NCBI GenBank assembly: GCA_036702855.1
Contig: DATNQF010000099.1
Span: forward strand, 4,744-68,743
Length of the DNA: 64,000 nucleotides
Source: JACVSF01 sp036702855
GTDB lineage: Bacteria; Cyanobacteriota; Cyanobacteriia; Phormidesmidales; Phormidesmidaceae
Direction: 5' to 3'
The notes under the pieces were generated by a model that saw only the letters and a program-made list of their open reading frames with translations, had not been told where the DNA came from and did no database searches. Made by a program: the position numbers and the translations under genes. Numbering within the stretch: the first letter of the stretch is position 1; each line of letters starts with the position of its first letter. Shown in pieces: positions 45,179 through 54,264 of this stretch.

Positions 45179-45931
45179 GTGAATTTTGGTACCCCTGTTC
45201 CCCTTCTCCTTGGAATATTGATGGTGCTTGGTGCCGTCGCCCTGTTTTTTCTGGACAAGTTTAGGCCAGGGTACGAGCGCGAGTATGACAAGGTCTATGC
45301 GGTTCTTTTCCTCATCTCTGGGATATTTTTCCTAGGTCAGTTGACGATGGAGCTGATTCCATCGTTTCAGCAAATCATCATGGTGGGGTTGCTGATTAGC
45401 CTAACGATTCAAAATATTCGCTCTAGAAAGCCAGTAGACAGTCGATTCGGGGCACAGGCTGCTCCTGATATGTCGATGGGTCGAGAGAGCTATCGTCCTA
45501 GCCGTTCCAGCCGCGGCTATGGCTCCAGTCCTCGTACAAGCGTACAGGCAGAGTTAGACCGGCGCGACATTCCACCGGATCGCCGTTACTCCCGCCCGAT
45601 GTTGAGTGGGTATGACGATCAAAGCTCATCTCGTGGCTATAACCGAGACGCCTATGAAGACTCAAATAGGCCTCGTTCTTATGATCGAGAAGACTCAGAT
45701 AGACCTCGTTCCTACGATCGCGACACCTACGGAGATCGGGATCGGTCTAGCTCTGAGTACAATCGGGACGCCTATCAGGGGCAGGCTTATAAGGACAAGT
45801 TTGAGGAAAATGATTCCCTAGGGGGACAAGAGCCTCCTTCGGATCCACCTTCTTCTTACTACAGTTCTACCCGTCCTGATGCTCGAATTCGTCGTCGTCG
45901 TCCAAGGACTCGCGGAGACGTCAACTATTAA
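45179..45931 (+). CDS. ycf66: Ycf66 family protein
   Basis: A 250-residue protein conserved in cyanobacteria and some plastids. Three hydrophobic segments fill residues 7-26, 40-58 and 63-80. The remaining two thirds are low-complexity, rich in Arg, Tyr, Ser and Asp with repeats of the type RPRSYDR and YNRDAY. The function is unknown. It starts at GTG 45179 with GAGGAA nine bases upstream. Confidence 0.85.
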   Translation: MNFGTPVPLLLGILMVLGAVALFFLDKFRPGYEREYDKVYAVLFLISGIFFLGQLTMELIPSFQQIIMVGLLISLTIQNIRSRKPVDSRFGAQAAPDMSMGRESYRPSRSSRGYGSSPRTSVQAELDRRDIPPDRRYSRPMLSGYDDQSSSRGYNRDAYEDSNRPRSYDREDSDRPRSYDRDTYGDRDRSSSEYNRDAYQGQAYKDKFEENDSLGGQEPPSDPPSSYYSSTRPDARIRRRRPRTRGDVNY

Positions 45932-46037
45932 AGGTATTGGATGCTCTAGGAGACTCAACCCAATAGGGATTTAAAGCCACACAAGATAAAGTAAAGCCAG
46001 GACTAATTCTTCTGGTTGTCCAGTAAACCTTTCTTTT

Positions 46038-46064
46038 AAGTCCTTCCTCACGAAGGACTTTTTT
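46038..46064 (+). terminator. Intrinsic terminator after ycf66
   Basis: AAGTCCTTC and GAAGGACTT arms with a five-base loop, followed by a T-run. This is a textbook rho-independent shape. Confidence 0.88.
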
Positions 46065-46086
46065 GTTGTTTCTTGGGGCTTGCCTC

Positions 46087-46470
46087 ATGCTTAATGACTT
46101 GAAGCTGTTTCCCTTATCCCTAGATGCTGCTCGCATTGCTGGCATAGCCTTATGGTCTTTGGCCCTTTACTTGGGCTTCTCCCCCGTTAGCGATCGCATT
46201 GTTGGACAGATTTATCAATGGTTGAATGATGCAAAAGGAGACTCACACACCTCGAAAAATGAGGTCGGCACGAGTTCGCAGTCACAAGCTCAAAATACTT
46301 TCCTGGCTTCCTTGCTCAGCATTTTCCCTTTTCTAGTAGTTGGTGGACTGCTCAACTACGGGGTTGAGTTGGGGCTGGGTAGTAGCTGGGCTATTAGTAT
46401 CGGCATGATTGCCTGTGTGAGCTGTGGCGTTTACGAACTCGGTCGCAAAGATGGACAGGCTTCTGGCTAG
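46087..46470 (+). CDS. Small membrane protein of unknown function
   Basis: A 127-residue protein with hydrophobic segments near 14-32, 75-90 and 97-115. The linker (about 48-68) is Ser/Asn/Gln-rich. I do not recognise the family. ATG 46087 is favoured because an upstream start would begin inside the terminator of ycf66. Confidence 0.6.
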   Translation: MLNDLKLFPLSLDAARIAGIALWSLALYLGFSPVSDRIVGQIYQWLNDAKGDSHTSKNEVGTSSQSQAQNTFLASLLSIFPFLVVGGLLNYGVELGLGSSWAISIGMIACVSCGVYELGRKDGQASG

Positions 46471-46570
46471 CCTCTTTAAGGCCATGAAATAACAAGTGGG
46501 GGATCTTTGATCGGATCGCCCCACTTGCCCTAAATTTGCATCACTCTAGAGGCTCTACCCAGGAATCGGG

Positions 46571-48610
46571 TTAACCAGCAGCATGGCTTATTGCCAAGAT
46601 CTGCTCAGTCAGCTTTTCGGGGACAGGCTGAAGGTGGTCATAGTGCCATTGAAAGAAGCCTACGCCCATGGTGAGCGATCGCAACTCTAGAATCAGCGTT
46701 TGCATCTCTGCTTGGGGAAGATGAGCCGAGACGAGATCCCAGCCTGGCCAATCTGCCTTGCCTTCATAACCCAGAATTTGCCCCCGACGTCCCGAGATCA
46801 ACTTGAGTACGTTGGCCGTAAAGTTGGTTGGCACCGAGATTTCAACTGCTGCAATGGGCTCTAGCAGAGTTGGACCACAGGCAGCCATCCCGGTCTGCAT
46901 AGCAATACGGGCAGCCTGCTTAAAGGCTTGATCAGAGCTGTCTACGTTATGGTATGAACCACTCGTCAGGGTCACTGCCACATCAACCACAGGGAAACCG
47001 AGAGGCCCATGGCTCAGGTATTCCCGCACGCCGTGCTCAACGCTAGGAATGTACTGCTTGGGCACGACTCCGCCCACGATAGTGTCGTTGAAGGTGAACC
47101 CTGAGCCTGAAGGCAGAGGCTTAATGGTTAGATAGACATCCCCAAATTGGCCATGACCACCTGTTTGGTGCTTGTAACGACCCCGAATTTCTTCCTTAGT
47201 TTGCCGAATCGTTTCCTTGTATTGCACTTTGGGCAAGTGAGTCGTCATGGGCAGGTTGTATTTTCGGGCCAGTCGCTCCATCGCAATGCTCAAATGCACA
47301 TCGCCTTGACCCCACAAAATAACTTCATGGGTATCCCCGTGCTGTTCCCAAACTAGAGAGGGATCCTCCTCTAACAGTTTAGTTAGAGCGCCGCTCAGCT
47401 TCACTTCATCGCTGCGTTTTTCAGCAGTAATCGCAAGGGCATAAACCGGGTCAAGTCGTGTTACCTTGGGCAACTCGACTGAAGGCGTTGTACCTTGGCC
47501 AGTCAAGGTATCTCCTGTTTGGGCTTTTTCAAGGCGTGCGATCGCAACGATCGATCCTGCTTCAGCCTTTGACAAGCTAATCTGTTGCTGACCCTTCAGT
47601 TCATACAGCCCCCCCATCCGTTCACCATTAAGGGCCTCACCATCGGTCAGACTACCCTGCCAAATCCGAACGAGGGAAAGCTTGCCACCCTGGGGTGTGA
47701 AATAGGTTTTCATCACCTGTACGAGGGTTTCCTTTGCGTTTTCGCAATCAATGCCACGCCGCTCACAGGTCACATTCGGTTCAGGAGCTTCCCGCACTAG
47801 GGCATCTAACAAAGGCCGAACACCGTAATCTTCCAAAGCATTGCCGAAGAAGACAGGCACAATCAGATCAGCCCCTAGCTCCATTTTCAGGTCGCTAACG
47901 ATCTCCTCTTGGGGAGGCTCGATCTCTTCAAGCAGTTCTTCAAGTAAATGGTCGTCAAAGTTGGCTAGCGTTTCTAGTAGTTCTGTGCGGGCGGCATGCT
48001 CCTCTGCTTGCAGCGACTCGGGGAGGGGCACAGGATCAGCCGGCGCGCCAGGATGGTAGTGGTAGGCTTGCTCACTCACCAAGTCAATAAACCCAACCAG
48101 TTCATGGTCCTGGCGAATGGGGTATTGATGCGGGATGACCGGGCGGGAGGAAACTGTCTTGAGAGCTTCTAAAACTTCTAAGAAATTGCCGGTTGCCCGG
48201 TCCATTTTGTTGAGCCAGACCAGGTGGGGAATTTCCCAGGTGTCCAAAAATTGAAACAGAGGGGATAAGGTCAACACTTTGCCAGGGTCGGGTTCGCAGA
48301 CCACCACTGCTGCGTCAATCCCAACTAGCGCATTAAACGTTTCTTGTTGCAGTTCAACCGAACCAGGACAGTCGACAAATGTAAAACGAATGCCGCCGTA
48401 CTCAGTACTAGCGGCATTAATTTGCACAGTCATTTGGCGATTGCGAGCTTCTGGTGAATCATCGCCCACAGTGTTGCGATCATCCACTTTGCCTTTTCGT
48501 GAAACCGCTCCTGTTACTGATAGCAAGCTCTCCAATAGAGAGGTTTTACCACTAGAATAAGGCCCCACAATCGCCACGTTTCGTGAGCCCAATAATACTC
48601 TTTGGCTCAT
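46571..48610 (-). CDS. EF-G-like GTPase paralogue
   Basis: A 679-residue protein with the five-domain layout of elongation factor G but divergent GTPase motifs. G1 is GPYSSGKTSL (16-25), the switch I motif is NRQMTVQ instead of ERGITI, G3 is DCPGS (80-84) instead of DTPGH so the catalytic His is Ser, and G4 is NKMD (134-137). Domain IV contains HQTGGHGQFGDVYL, similar to true EF-G. Family members annotated as EF-G-like or EF-G2 occur beside a normal FusA, and their role is not well defined. Confidence 0.85.
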   Translation of the reverse strand: MSQRVLLGSRNVAIVGPYSSGKTSLLESLLSVTGAVSRKGKVDDRNTVGDDSPEARNRQMTVQINAASTEYGGIRFTFVDCPGSVELQQETFNALVGIDAAVVVCEPDPGKVLTLSPLFQFLDTWEIPHLVWLNKMDRATGNFLEVLEALKTVSSRPVIPHQYPIRQDHELVGFIDLVSEQAYHYHPGAPADPVPLPESLQAEEHAARTELLETLANFDDHLLEELLEEIEPPQEEIVSDLKMELGADLIVPVFFGNALEDYGVRPLLDALVREAPEPNVTCERRGIDCENAKETLVQVMKTYFTPQGGKLSLVRIWQGSLTDGEALNGERMGGLYELKGQQQISLSKAEAGSIVAIARLEKAQTGDTLTGQGTTPSVELPKVTRLDPVYALAITAEKRSDEVKLSGALTKLLEEDPSLVWEQHGDTHEVILWGQGDVHLSIAMERLARKYNLPMTTHLPKVQYKETIRQTKEEIRGRYKHQTGGHGQFGDVYLTIKPLPSGSGFTFNDTIVGGVVPKQYIPSVEHGVREYLSHGPLGFPVVDVAVTLTSGSYHNVDSSDQAFKQAARIAMQTGMAACGPTLLEPIAAVEISVPTNFTANVLKLISGRRGQILGYEGKADWPGWDLVSAHLPQAEMQTLILELRSLTMGVGFFQWHYDHLQPVPEKLTEQILAISHAAG

Positions 48611-49127
48611 AGGTCACTCCTAATCTTTTTTTGAATGACACTAAGCTGAAAACCAGCCAAACCAAGCCTGTTGGCGGCTCTCTTGGGTATTCACCCAATT
48701 GCTCTACCCTCAGATTACCGCGAGGATAAAAAAACACAGTTCTCTGTTAGAAAAAGTTCACCACGTAAAGTTAGATGTCTACTTATTGAGGCAGGTAAAC
48801 AAGGATTTCATCTAAAGAAAACCAATCAAAAACAATAGTTGACCAATTGGTCAACTCAACAGCCAATAGACTTAGAAGTGCATACTAAATCTCATACTTT
48901 CTTAATCTTTTCAATTTTTGTGAGCAATTCAAAAAGCTGACAAATCATCGCTAAATTCGAATCATTGACTTCTCTTGCATCCTTATAGCTTGCTTGTTGG
49001 ACAGCTTAAAAATTACTCAGTTCTTTGGCTACCAAATTGCTTGTTAAAGAACAGAGATTACAATTCTGCCACCAGGAAGAACCTTTACAATTGTTAATAG
49101 CTACTGTACCTGCTGGAGATCGTTACT
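48611..49127. other. AT-rich intergenic region before the DEXH helicase
   Basis: These 517 bases are clearly richer in A and T than the genes on either side. They lie between divergent genes and show no tRNA or coding frame with support. The contrast in composition continues weakly into the helicase gene. Confidence 0.5.
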
Positions 49128-51560
49128 GTGGTTGAGTTCCCTTGTCTGAAACCAATCTTTGACTGGTTCTCGAAGCAAGGGTGGAAGCCACTGCCATTCC
49201 AACAAAAGGCATGGGTAGCTTTTCTCTCAGGCAAAAGCGGGCTCATTCAAGTACCAACCGGATCTGGAAAGACCTATGCAGCGGTGATGGCTGCGATCGC
49301 AGCCATGCTAGAGACACCAGAAACTGGGCTAAAACTGCTCTACATCACGCCCCTGCGGGCCTTGTCACGCGATATAGAACTGTCGATTAAACGCCCCATT
49401 GAGGAGATGGGCTGGGAGTTAACAGTAGAGTCGCGGACGGGAGATACCGGCTCTGCCCGTAAGGCAAAGCAGTTGAAGACAATGCCAGATATTCTCATCA
49501 CCACACCAGAGTCTCTATCGGTAATGTTGTCTTACAAGGACAATGCACATCGATTTAAAGCTTTAGGCTGTGTGGTCCTAGATGAGTGGCATGAACTCAT
49601 GAGTTCCAAGCGAGGCACACAGGTAGAGCTATGCTTGGCTTATTTGCGATCGCTTCGGCCTAATCTCCAAACTTGGGCACTCTCTGCTACGTTGGGGAAC
49701 CTGAAGGAAGCGGCTCAAACTGCTGTGGGACTTCAAGAAGAGCCTATTATTATCCAATCAGCCTTAAAGCGAGAAACAGTTATTCAAAGCATTTTGCCCC
49801 AGGCCGTAGATACCTTTCCGTGGGCAGGACACTTAGGGTTACGTATGCTTGAAACCCTAGTTGATAGCCTTGATATTGAAAAATCGACACTGATTTTTAC
49901 TAATACCCGGAATCAGGCTGAGCGATGGTTTCAAGCTCTTTCCTTTTCGCTGCCAGAAAATACAGACAAAATTGCACTACACCACGGCTCTATTGACGTA
50001 GAAGCGCGCGAAGCTATCGAAGCAGGTGTTAAAAGCGGACACATTAAATGGGTTGTCTGCACGTCTTCCTTAGATTTAGGAGTAGACTTTCAGCCTGTCG
50101 AGCAGATTGTACAAATCGGCAGCCCCAAGAATTTGGCGCGGCTATTGCAACGGGCTGGGCGCTCTGCGCATATTCCCGAGGGCGAATCCAAAGTTCTTTT
50201 TCTGCCAACTCATGCCCTGGAGCTTATAGAAATCTCAGCATTTCGTCAGGGGTTAGCATCAGGTGATATTGAGACTCGCCGTCCTCAGTACAAACCCTAT
50301 GACGTGCTAGTACAGCATTTAGTCACACTGGCCTGCGGTGATGGCTTTGAAGCTGAGAGAATCCTCAAAAGCTTGCGCCAAACCGTAGCTTACTCTGAGT
50401 TGAGCGATGAAGAGTTTTATTGGACTCTCGACTTTATTGAGAAGGGAGGAAAGTGTTTGAGTGCCTATCCTGCCTATAAAAAAGTTGTGATAGAAAACGG
50501 GGTGTGTAGCATAGCTGATGACAAAATTGCTCGGATGCATCGAATGAACATCGGCACGATTACTTCAAATGCTACCGTCAGGATTGTCTATACCAACCGT
50601 GGGGAGATTGGCACTGTTGAGGAGAACTTTGTATCCAAGCTTAAGAAGGGAGATGTCTTTTTCTTTGCTGGACGTCAGCTAGAGTTCTTTCAAATGAAAG
50701 ACATGGTGGTCTACGTAAAGAATACACAGCGAAAATCCACGGTTACGCCTACATGGACTGGAGGACAACTCGCTATCTCTAACACTCTGAGTAACTACTT
50801 GAGGCAAGAAATTGAGGCGATTTCCCAGCAGAAAAAGTCTAATCAAGAACTAGATTGCATTGAGCCGATTCTGGCGACTCAGAGACGAGTTTCTCAGTTA
50901 CCTAATGGAGATGAACTGCTCATTGAGTCCTGTAAAACGCGGGAAGGCCAGCATCTCTATGTGTTTCCCTTTGAAGGTCGATTTGTGCATGAAGGATTAG
51001 GCTTTTTGTGGGGCTATCGATTTGCTAAACAAACGCAGGCAACCCTCACAATTTCAGTTAATGACTACGGATTCGAGATCTTGGGCCCCAAGGACTATCC
51101 CTACAAAGATCTTTTTTCTAAAGATTTCTTTAGCCTGGAGAACCTGGAGAACGATATCAAGGCTAGTCTCAATATCTCAGAACTCACTCAGCGCCAGTTT
51201 CGAGGGATAGCCCAAATAGCGGGATTAGTCTTCAGAGGTTATCCTGGCTCCCGCAAAACCGCTAGCCAGCTTCAGGTCAGTGCCTCTCTGATGTACGACG
51301 TGTTTAGTAAATATGAGCCAGACAATTTGCTGCTAAAGCAGGCAGAGCGTGAGGTGTTGCGGGATCAGCTAGAAAGCCATCGGTTGGCAAGAACATTAAC
51401 TCGCTTAAATGATTTGTCAGTGGTCTGGAAGGACACAAAGCGGCCCTCTCCCTTTGCATTTCCCCTGCTTGTAGAGCGGCTTAGCTCCCGTATGTCAAAC
51501 GAGTCGCTGCTGGAACGAATCGAACGCATGAAGCAGCAGTGGTCAAAGGCAAGAGCCTAG
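49128..51560 (+). CDS. Lhr-like DEXH helicase, ligase-associated type
   Basis: An 810-residue SF2 helicase. Q motif PLPFQQKAW (22-30), Walker A PTGSGKT (about 42-48), ITPLRAL, TPESLSVML, DEWH box and SAT motif are all present. The second RecA domain has TNTRNQAE and QRAGRSAHIPEG. The C-terminal 350 residues match the Lhr-type extension of the family recalled as ligase-associated DEXH helicases (TIGR04121), which act in DNA repair together with an ATP-dependent ligase and a beta-lactamase-fold exonuclease. Neither partner is adjacent. It starts at GTG 49128. Lower GC than the flanking genes may indicate transfer. Confidence 0.85.
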   Translation: MVEFPCLKPIFDWFSKQGWKPLPFQQKAWVAFLSGKSGLIQVPTGSGKTYAAVMAAIAAMLETPETGLKLLYITPLRALSRDIELSIKRPIEEMGWELTVESRTGDTGSARKAKQLKTMPDILITTPESLSVMLSYKDNAHRFKALGCVVLDEWHELMSSKRGTQVELCLAYLRSLRPNLQTWALSATLGNLKEAAQTAVGLQEEPIIIQSALKRETVIQSILPQAVDTFPWAGHLGLRMLETLVDSLDIEKSTLIFTNTRNQAERWFQALSFSLPENTDKIALHHGSIDVEAREAIEAGVKSGHIKWVVCTSSLDLGVDFQPVEQIVQIGSPKNLARLLQRAGRSAHIPEGESKVLFLPTHALELIEISAFRQGLASGDIETRRPQYKPYDVLVQHLVTLACGDGFEAERILKSLRQTVAYSELSDEEFYWTLDFIEKGGKCLSAYPAYKKVVIENGVCSIADDKIARMHRMNIGTITSNATVRIVYTNRGEIGTVEENFVSKLKKGDVFFFAGRQLEFFQMKDMVVYVKNTQRKSTVTPTWTGGQLAISNTLSNYLRQEIEAISQQKKSNQELDCIEPILATQRRVSQLPNGDELLIESCKTREGQHLYVFPFEGRFVHEGLGFLWGYRFAKQTQATLTISVNDYGFEILGPKDYPYKDLFSKDFFSLENLENDIKASLNISELTQRQFRGIAQIAGLVFRGYPGSRKTASQLQVSASLMYDVFSKYEPDNLLLKQAEREVLRDQLESHRLARTLTRLNDLSVVWKDTKRPSPFAFPLLVERLSSRMSNESLLERIERMKQQWSKARA

Positions 51561-51705
51561 GGTCGTCGCTTATCCACGTAAAACAAATGGGAGCAGTGAT
51601 TTTTGGAAATCTGATTAGAGCATCCACAAGTTTCCGTGAAAACGCAGGCAAACTTTTTCAATCATCCGGGCTTGCTAAAGAGGGGTGCATGATTAATGAA
51701 GTTGT

Positions 51706-54009
51706 ATGGTTTCTGCTGCCGGGATTGTCCTTTGCCTTGCTTACTGTCTGGGGCTCTTTGTTGTAAGTTTGCTAGTTCGGCACTTGGGCCTCGACCCGCT
51801 TCGAGGTTCTCTGACCAGCGGGGTCGGCTTGTTGAGTTTATCTATGCTGGCAGGGGTTGTTATGCCGCATCAGTGGCAGCTGGGGCTGAGAAAGCCAATT
51901 TGGCTCCTAGCTGGTCTGCTGGCGCTCCTGGCAAGCTTCAATTATTGCTGGCAATGGCCGACCCCTGCTGCCAACGACATCAGTCATTTGCTGGAACGGG
52001 GAGATCAAGCAGGCAAGGAGCAGGTTATTTGGGGCAAGGTTCAGGACGTGCCAAGCTTGGCCCGGAGCGGTCGGGGTCGCTTTTGGCTCAAAGCAGATCA
52101 GGTGCGATCGCTAGATTCGCAGGGCAAGCCATTTGGCGAACCTAAAACGGTTAGTGGTCGAGTGTATGTGACCGCAGAATGGGACAGAACCGAGTCGCTT
52201 TATCCGGGGCAGCGGGTTGAAATCAAGGGAAAACTATATGCCCCAAGCCCACCGAAAAATCCTAACGGATTCGACTTTAAGGCTTACTTAGCAGACAACA
52301 ATGGCTTTGCCGGCTTCGCAGCCAGCCGCATCAAACCCCAAGACAAAACTCCACCTCCGCGATGGCGGCTTTGGCAGTTGCGCAAGCGAATCGCCAAGGC
52401 TCAAGAAGAGGGTTTAGGCACTCCAGCAGGCCCTTTGGTGAGCGCAATGGCTTTGGGGCGTCGCGCCGTGAGCGTGCCCTACGACATTCAAGATGCTTTT
52501 ATGCGCGCTGGCTTGGCGCATGTCCTCGCTGCTTCGGGGTTTCAAGTGTCTTTGATGCTGGGAATTTTGATGACTGGACTAAAGGGCCAGTCGGCCTTAG
52601 TAAAGGTGCTAGCAGGTACCCTCTCACTGCTTCTGTTTGTCGGGCTGGCTGGAGCAGATCCTAGCGTAATGCGCGCTACTCTGATGGGCGGGGGCGTCTT
52701 GGTCGGGTTAGCGCTGGAGCGCAAAGTCAAACCGTTGGGCTGTTTACTGCTGGCGGTCACCCTCTTGCTGATCTGGCAACCATTGTGGATTGACAGCATA
52801 GGGTTTCGCCTGAGCGTCATGGCGACATTTGGTCTGATGGTTACAGCAACACCGCTAACAAATCGGCTGGAATGGCTACCGAGTGCCCTGGCTGCTTTAG
52901 TAGCTGTGCCGATTGCAGCCTACATCTGGACTATCCCGCTTCAGTTGTACTATTTCAATACCCTCTCGGTTTACAGCATTCTGCTCAATATTATTACTAC
53001 GCCGCTGGTCACAGTGCTGAGCTTGGGTGGTATGGCCAGTGCAGCAGTAGCGGCAGTCGTTCCTGGGCTAGGGGCGATGCTGTCATCCTTCTTGTACTTT
53101 CCCACTCATCTTCTTATCTGGCTGGTCAACTGGGAAATTCAGCTACCCGCTAACTCGATTGCGACCGGCCACATTTCCTTGGGACAAATGCTGGGTCTGT
53201 ATGGTCTGATTGTGTTGGCGTGGTTGCAGCCCTGGTTGCGGCAGCGGCGCTGGGTGGCAGGGGTGCTCGCCTGCGCCTTGGCTTTTGGCCCTCTCTGGTA
53301 TCACGCCAGCACAGCCTTCCAAATTACAGTTTTAGCGGCTGGAAACGAGCCTATCCTGGTAGCTCAGGATCATCGCGATACGCTGCTAATTAACAGTGGC
53401 GAACCCAAGACGGCATTTTACACAGTGGTGCCCTTCCTGCGGCAGGCTGGGATAAATCGTTTGGACTGGGCGATCTCACTTCCCAGCAATACTCCTGAAG
53501 CTTGGGAAACGGTCTTACAAAGAACTCCAATTGAGATCCTTTTCAGCTTGGCTCAAGCAAGTCCTAGCGAAAATGGAATTAAAGCGGTTGAGCCTTTAAC
53601 TGCTGGGAAAAGTGTGAAGGTGAGCAACGGCACCCTACAACGCCTGGGTGTGAATAACCCGATTCTACGGTTAACGTTGGCAGAAGAACATTCCTGGTTG
53701 ATGCTGCCGAGATTAACGCTTGATCTTCAAAGATTTGTTGCCCAGAGTGGACCTGCCCTAGCCAGCGAGGTGCTGTGGTGGGATGGCAGTAAGTTAGCAG
53801 ATGAGTTGTTGGCGGCAGTGAAGCCAAAGGTTGCGATCGCATCCGCTACTCAACTAAACCCCAAAACAGAGGCTCAACTTGTAGAACAAGGCATTCAGAT
53901 ATTTGTAACGGAACGAGATGGAGCTGTGACCTGGACCCAGAAAGGCGGATTTCAGGCCTATTTGCACAGTAATCATCGTCGACAAGCAGATTTAGACAGC
54001 GCAGGATAA
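51706..54009 (+). CDS. comEC: ComEC/Rec2-family DNA uptake channel protein
   Basis: A 767-residue inner-membrane protein for import of single-stranded DNA in natural transformation. N-terminal hydrophobic segments and an OB-like DUF4131 region (about 90-220) precede the competence domain (MRAGLAHVLAASGFQVSLML, then GADPSVMRA) with many membrane spans to about 530. The C-terminal part has the fold context of a metallo-beta-lactamase domain (VLAAGNEPILVAQDHRDTLLINSG) but the HxHxDH zinc motif is missing, so nuclease activity is unlikely. It follows the helicase by 145 bases. Confidence 0.9.
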   Translation: MVSAAGIVLCLAYCLGLFVVSLLVRHLGLDPLRGSLTSGVGLLSLSMLAGVVMPHQWQLGLRKPIWLLAGLLALLASFNYCWQWPTPAANDISHLLERGDQAGKEQVIWGKVQDVPSLARSGRGRFWLKADQVRSLDSQGKPFGEPKTVSGRVYVTAEWDRTESLYPGQRVEIKGKLYAPSPPKNPNGFDFKAYLADNNGFAGFAASRIKPQDKTPPPRWRLWQLRKRIAKAQEEGLGTPAGPLVSAMALGRRAVSVPYDIQDAFMRAGLAHVLAASGFQVSLMLGILMTGLKGQSALVKVLAGTLSLLLFVGLAGADPSVMRATLMGGGVLVGLALERKVKPLGCLLLAVTLLLIWQPLWIDSIGFRLSVMATFGLMVTATPLTNRLEWLPSALAALVAVPIAAYIWTIPLQLYYFNTLSVYSILLNIITTPLVTVLSLGGMASAAVAAVVPGLGAMLSSFLYFPTHLLIWLVNWEIQLPANSIATGHISLGQMLGLYGLIVLAWLQPWLRQRRWVAGVLACALAFGPLWYHASTAFQITVLAAGNEPILVAQDHRDTLLINSGEPKTAFYTVVPFLRQAGINRLDWAISLPSNTPEAWETVLQRTPIEILFSLAQASPSENGIKAVEPLTAGKSVKVSNGTLQRLGVNNPILRLTLAEEHSWLMLPRLTLDLQRFVAQSGPALASEVLWWDGSKLADELLAAVKPKVAIASATQLNPKTEAQLVEQGIQIFVTERDGAVTWTQKGGFQAYLHSNHRRQADLDSAG

Positions 54010-54054
54010 CCCCGAATTATTCAAACAGAGGTAAAATAGCTTAGCTTGACACTT

Positions 54055-54141
54055 GGAGAGGTGGCAGAGCGGTTGAATGCGGCAGACTCGAAATCTGTTT
54101 TAGGGTCAAACCTAACGAGGGTTCGAATCCCTCCCTCTCCG
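54055..54141 (+). tRNA. tRNA-Ser(CGA)
   Basis: GGAGAGG..CCTCTCC acceptor with discriminator G, anticodon stem CAGA/TCTG with loop CTCGAAA giving anticodon CGA, long class II variable arm, T-arm GTTCGAATCC. 87 nt. It is also the probable attachment site of the integrative element that follows. Confidence 0.96.
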
Positions 54142-54264
54142 TTGAATTTCAGGGCTTTCGGCTCTTTGAAGGTGGCTTGACTGAGAACAGCTAAAGCAGT
54201 TTTTTGCAGCTAAAGTGACCTGTTTGCGTGGGAAATTAGATCAAAACTAGATCAGTTTTCCGTG

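Noticed and set aside
45600..45800. Possible CRISPR-like or tandem DNA repeats in ycf66
   Set aside because: The repeats are short, in frame and imperfect, and belong to the low-complexity tail of the protein. No CRISPR array was seen anywhere in the window.
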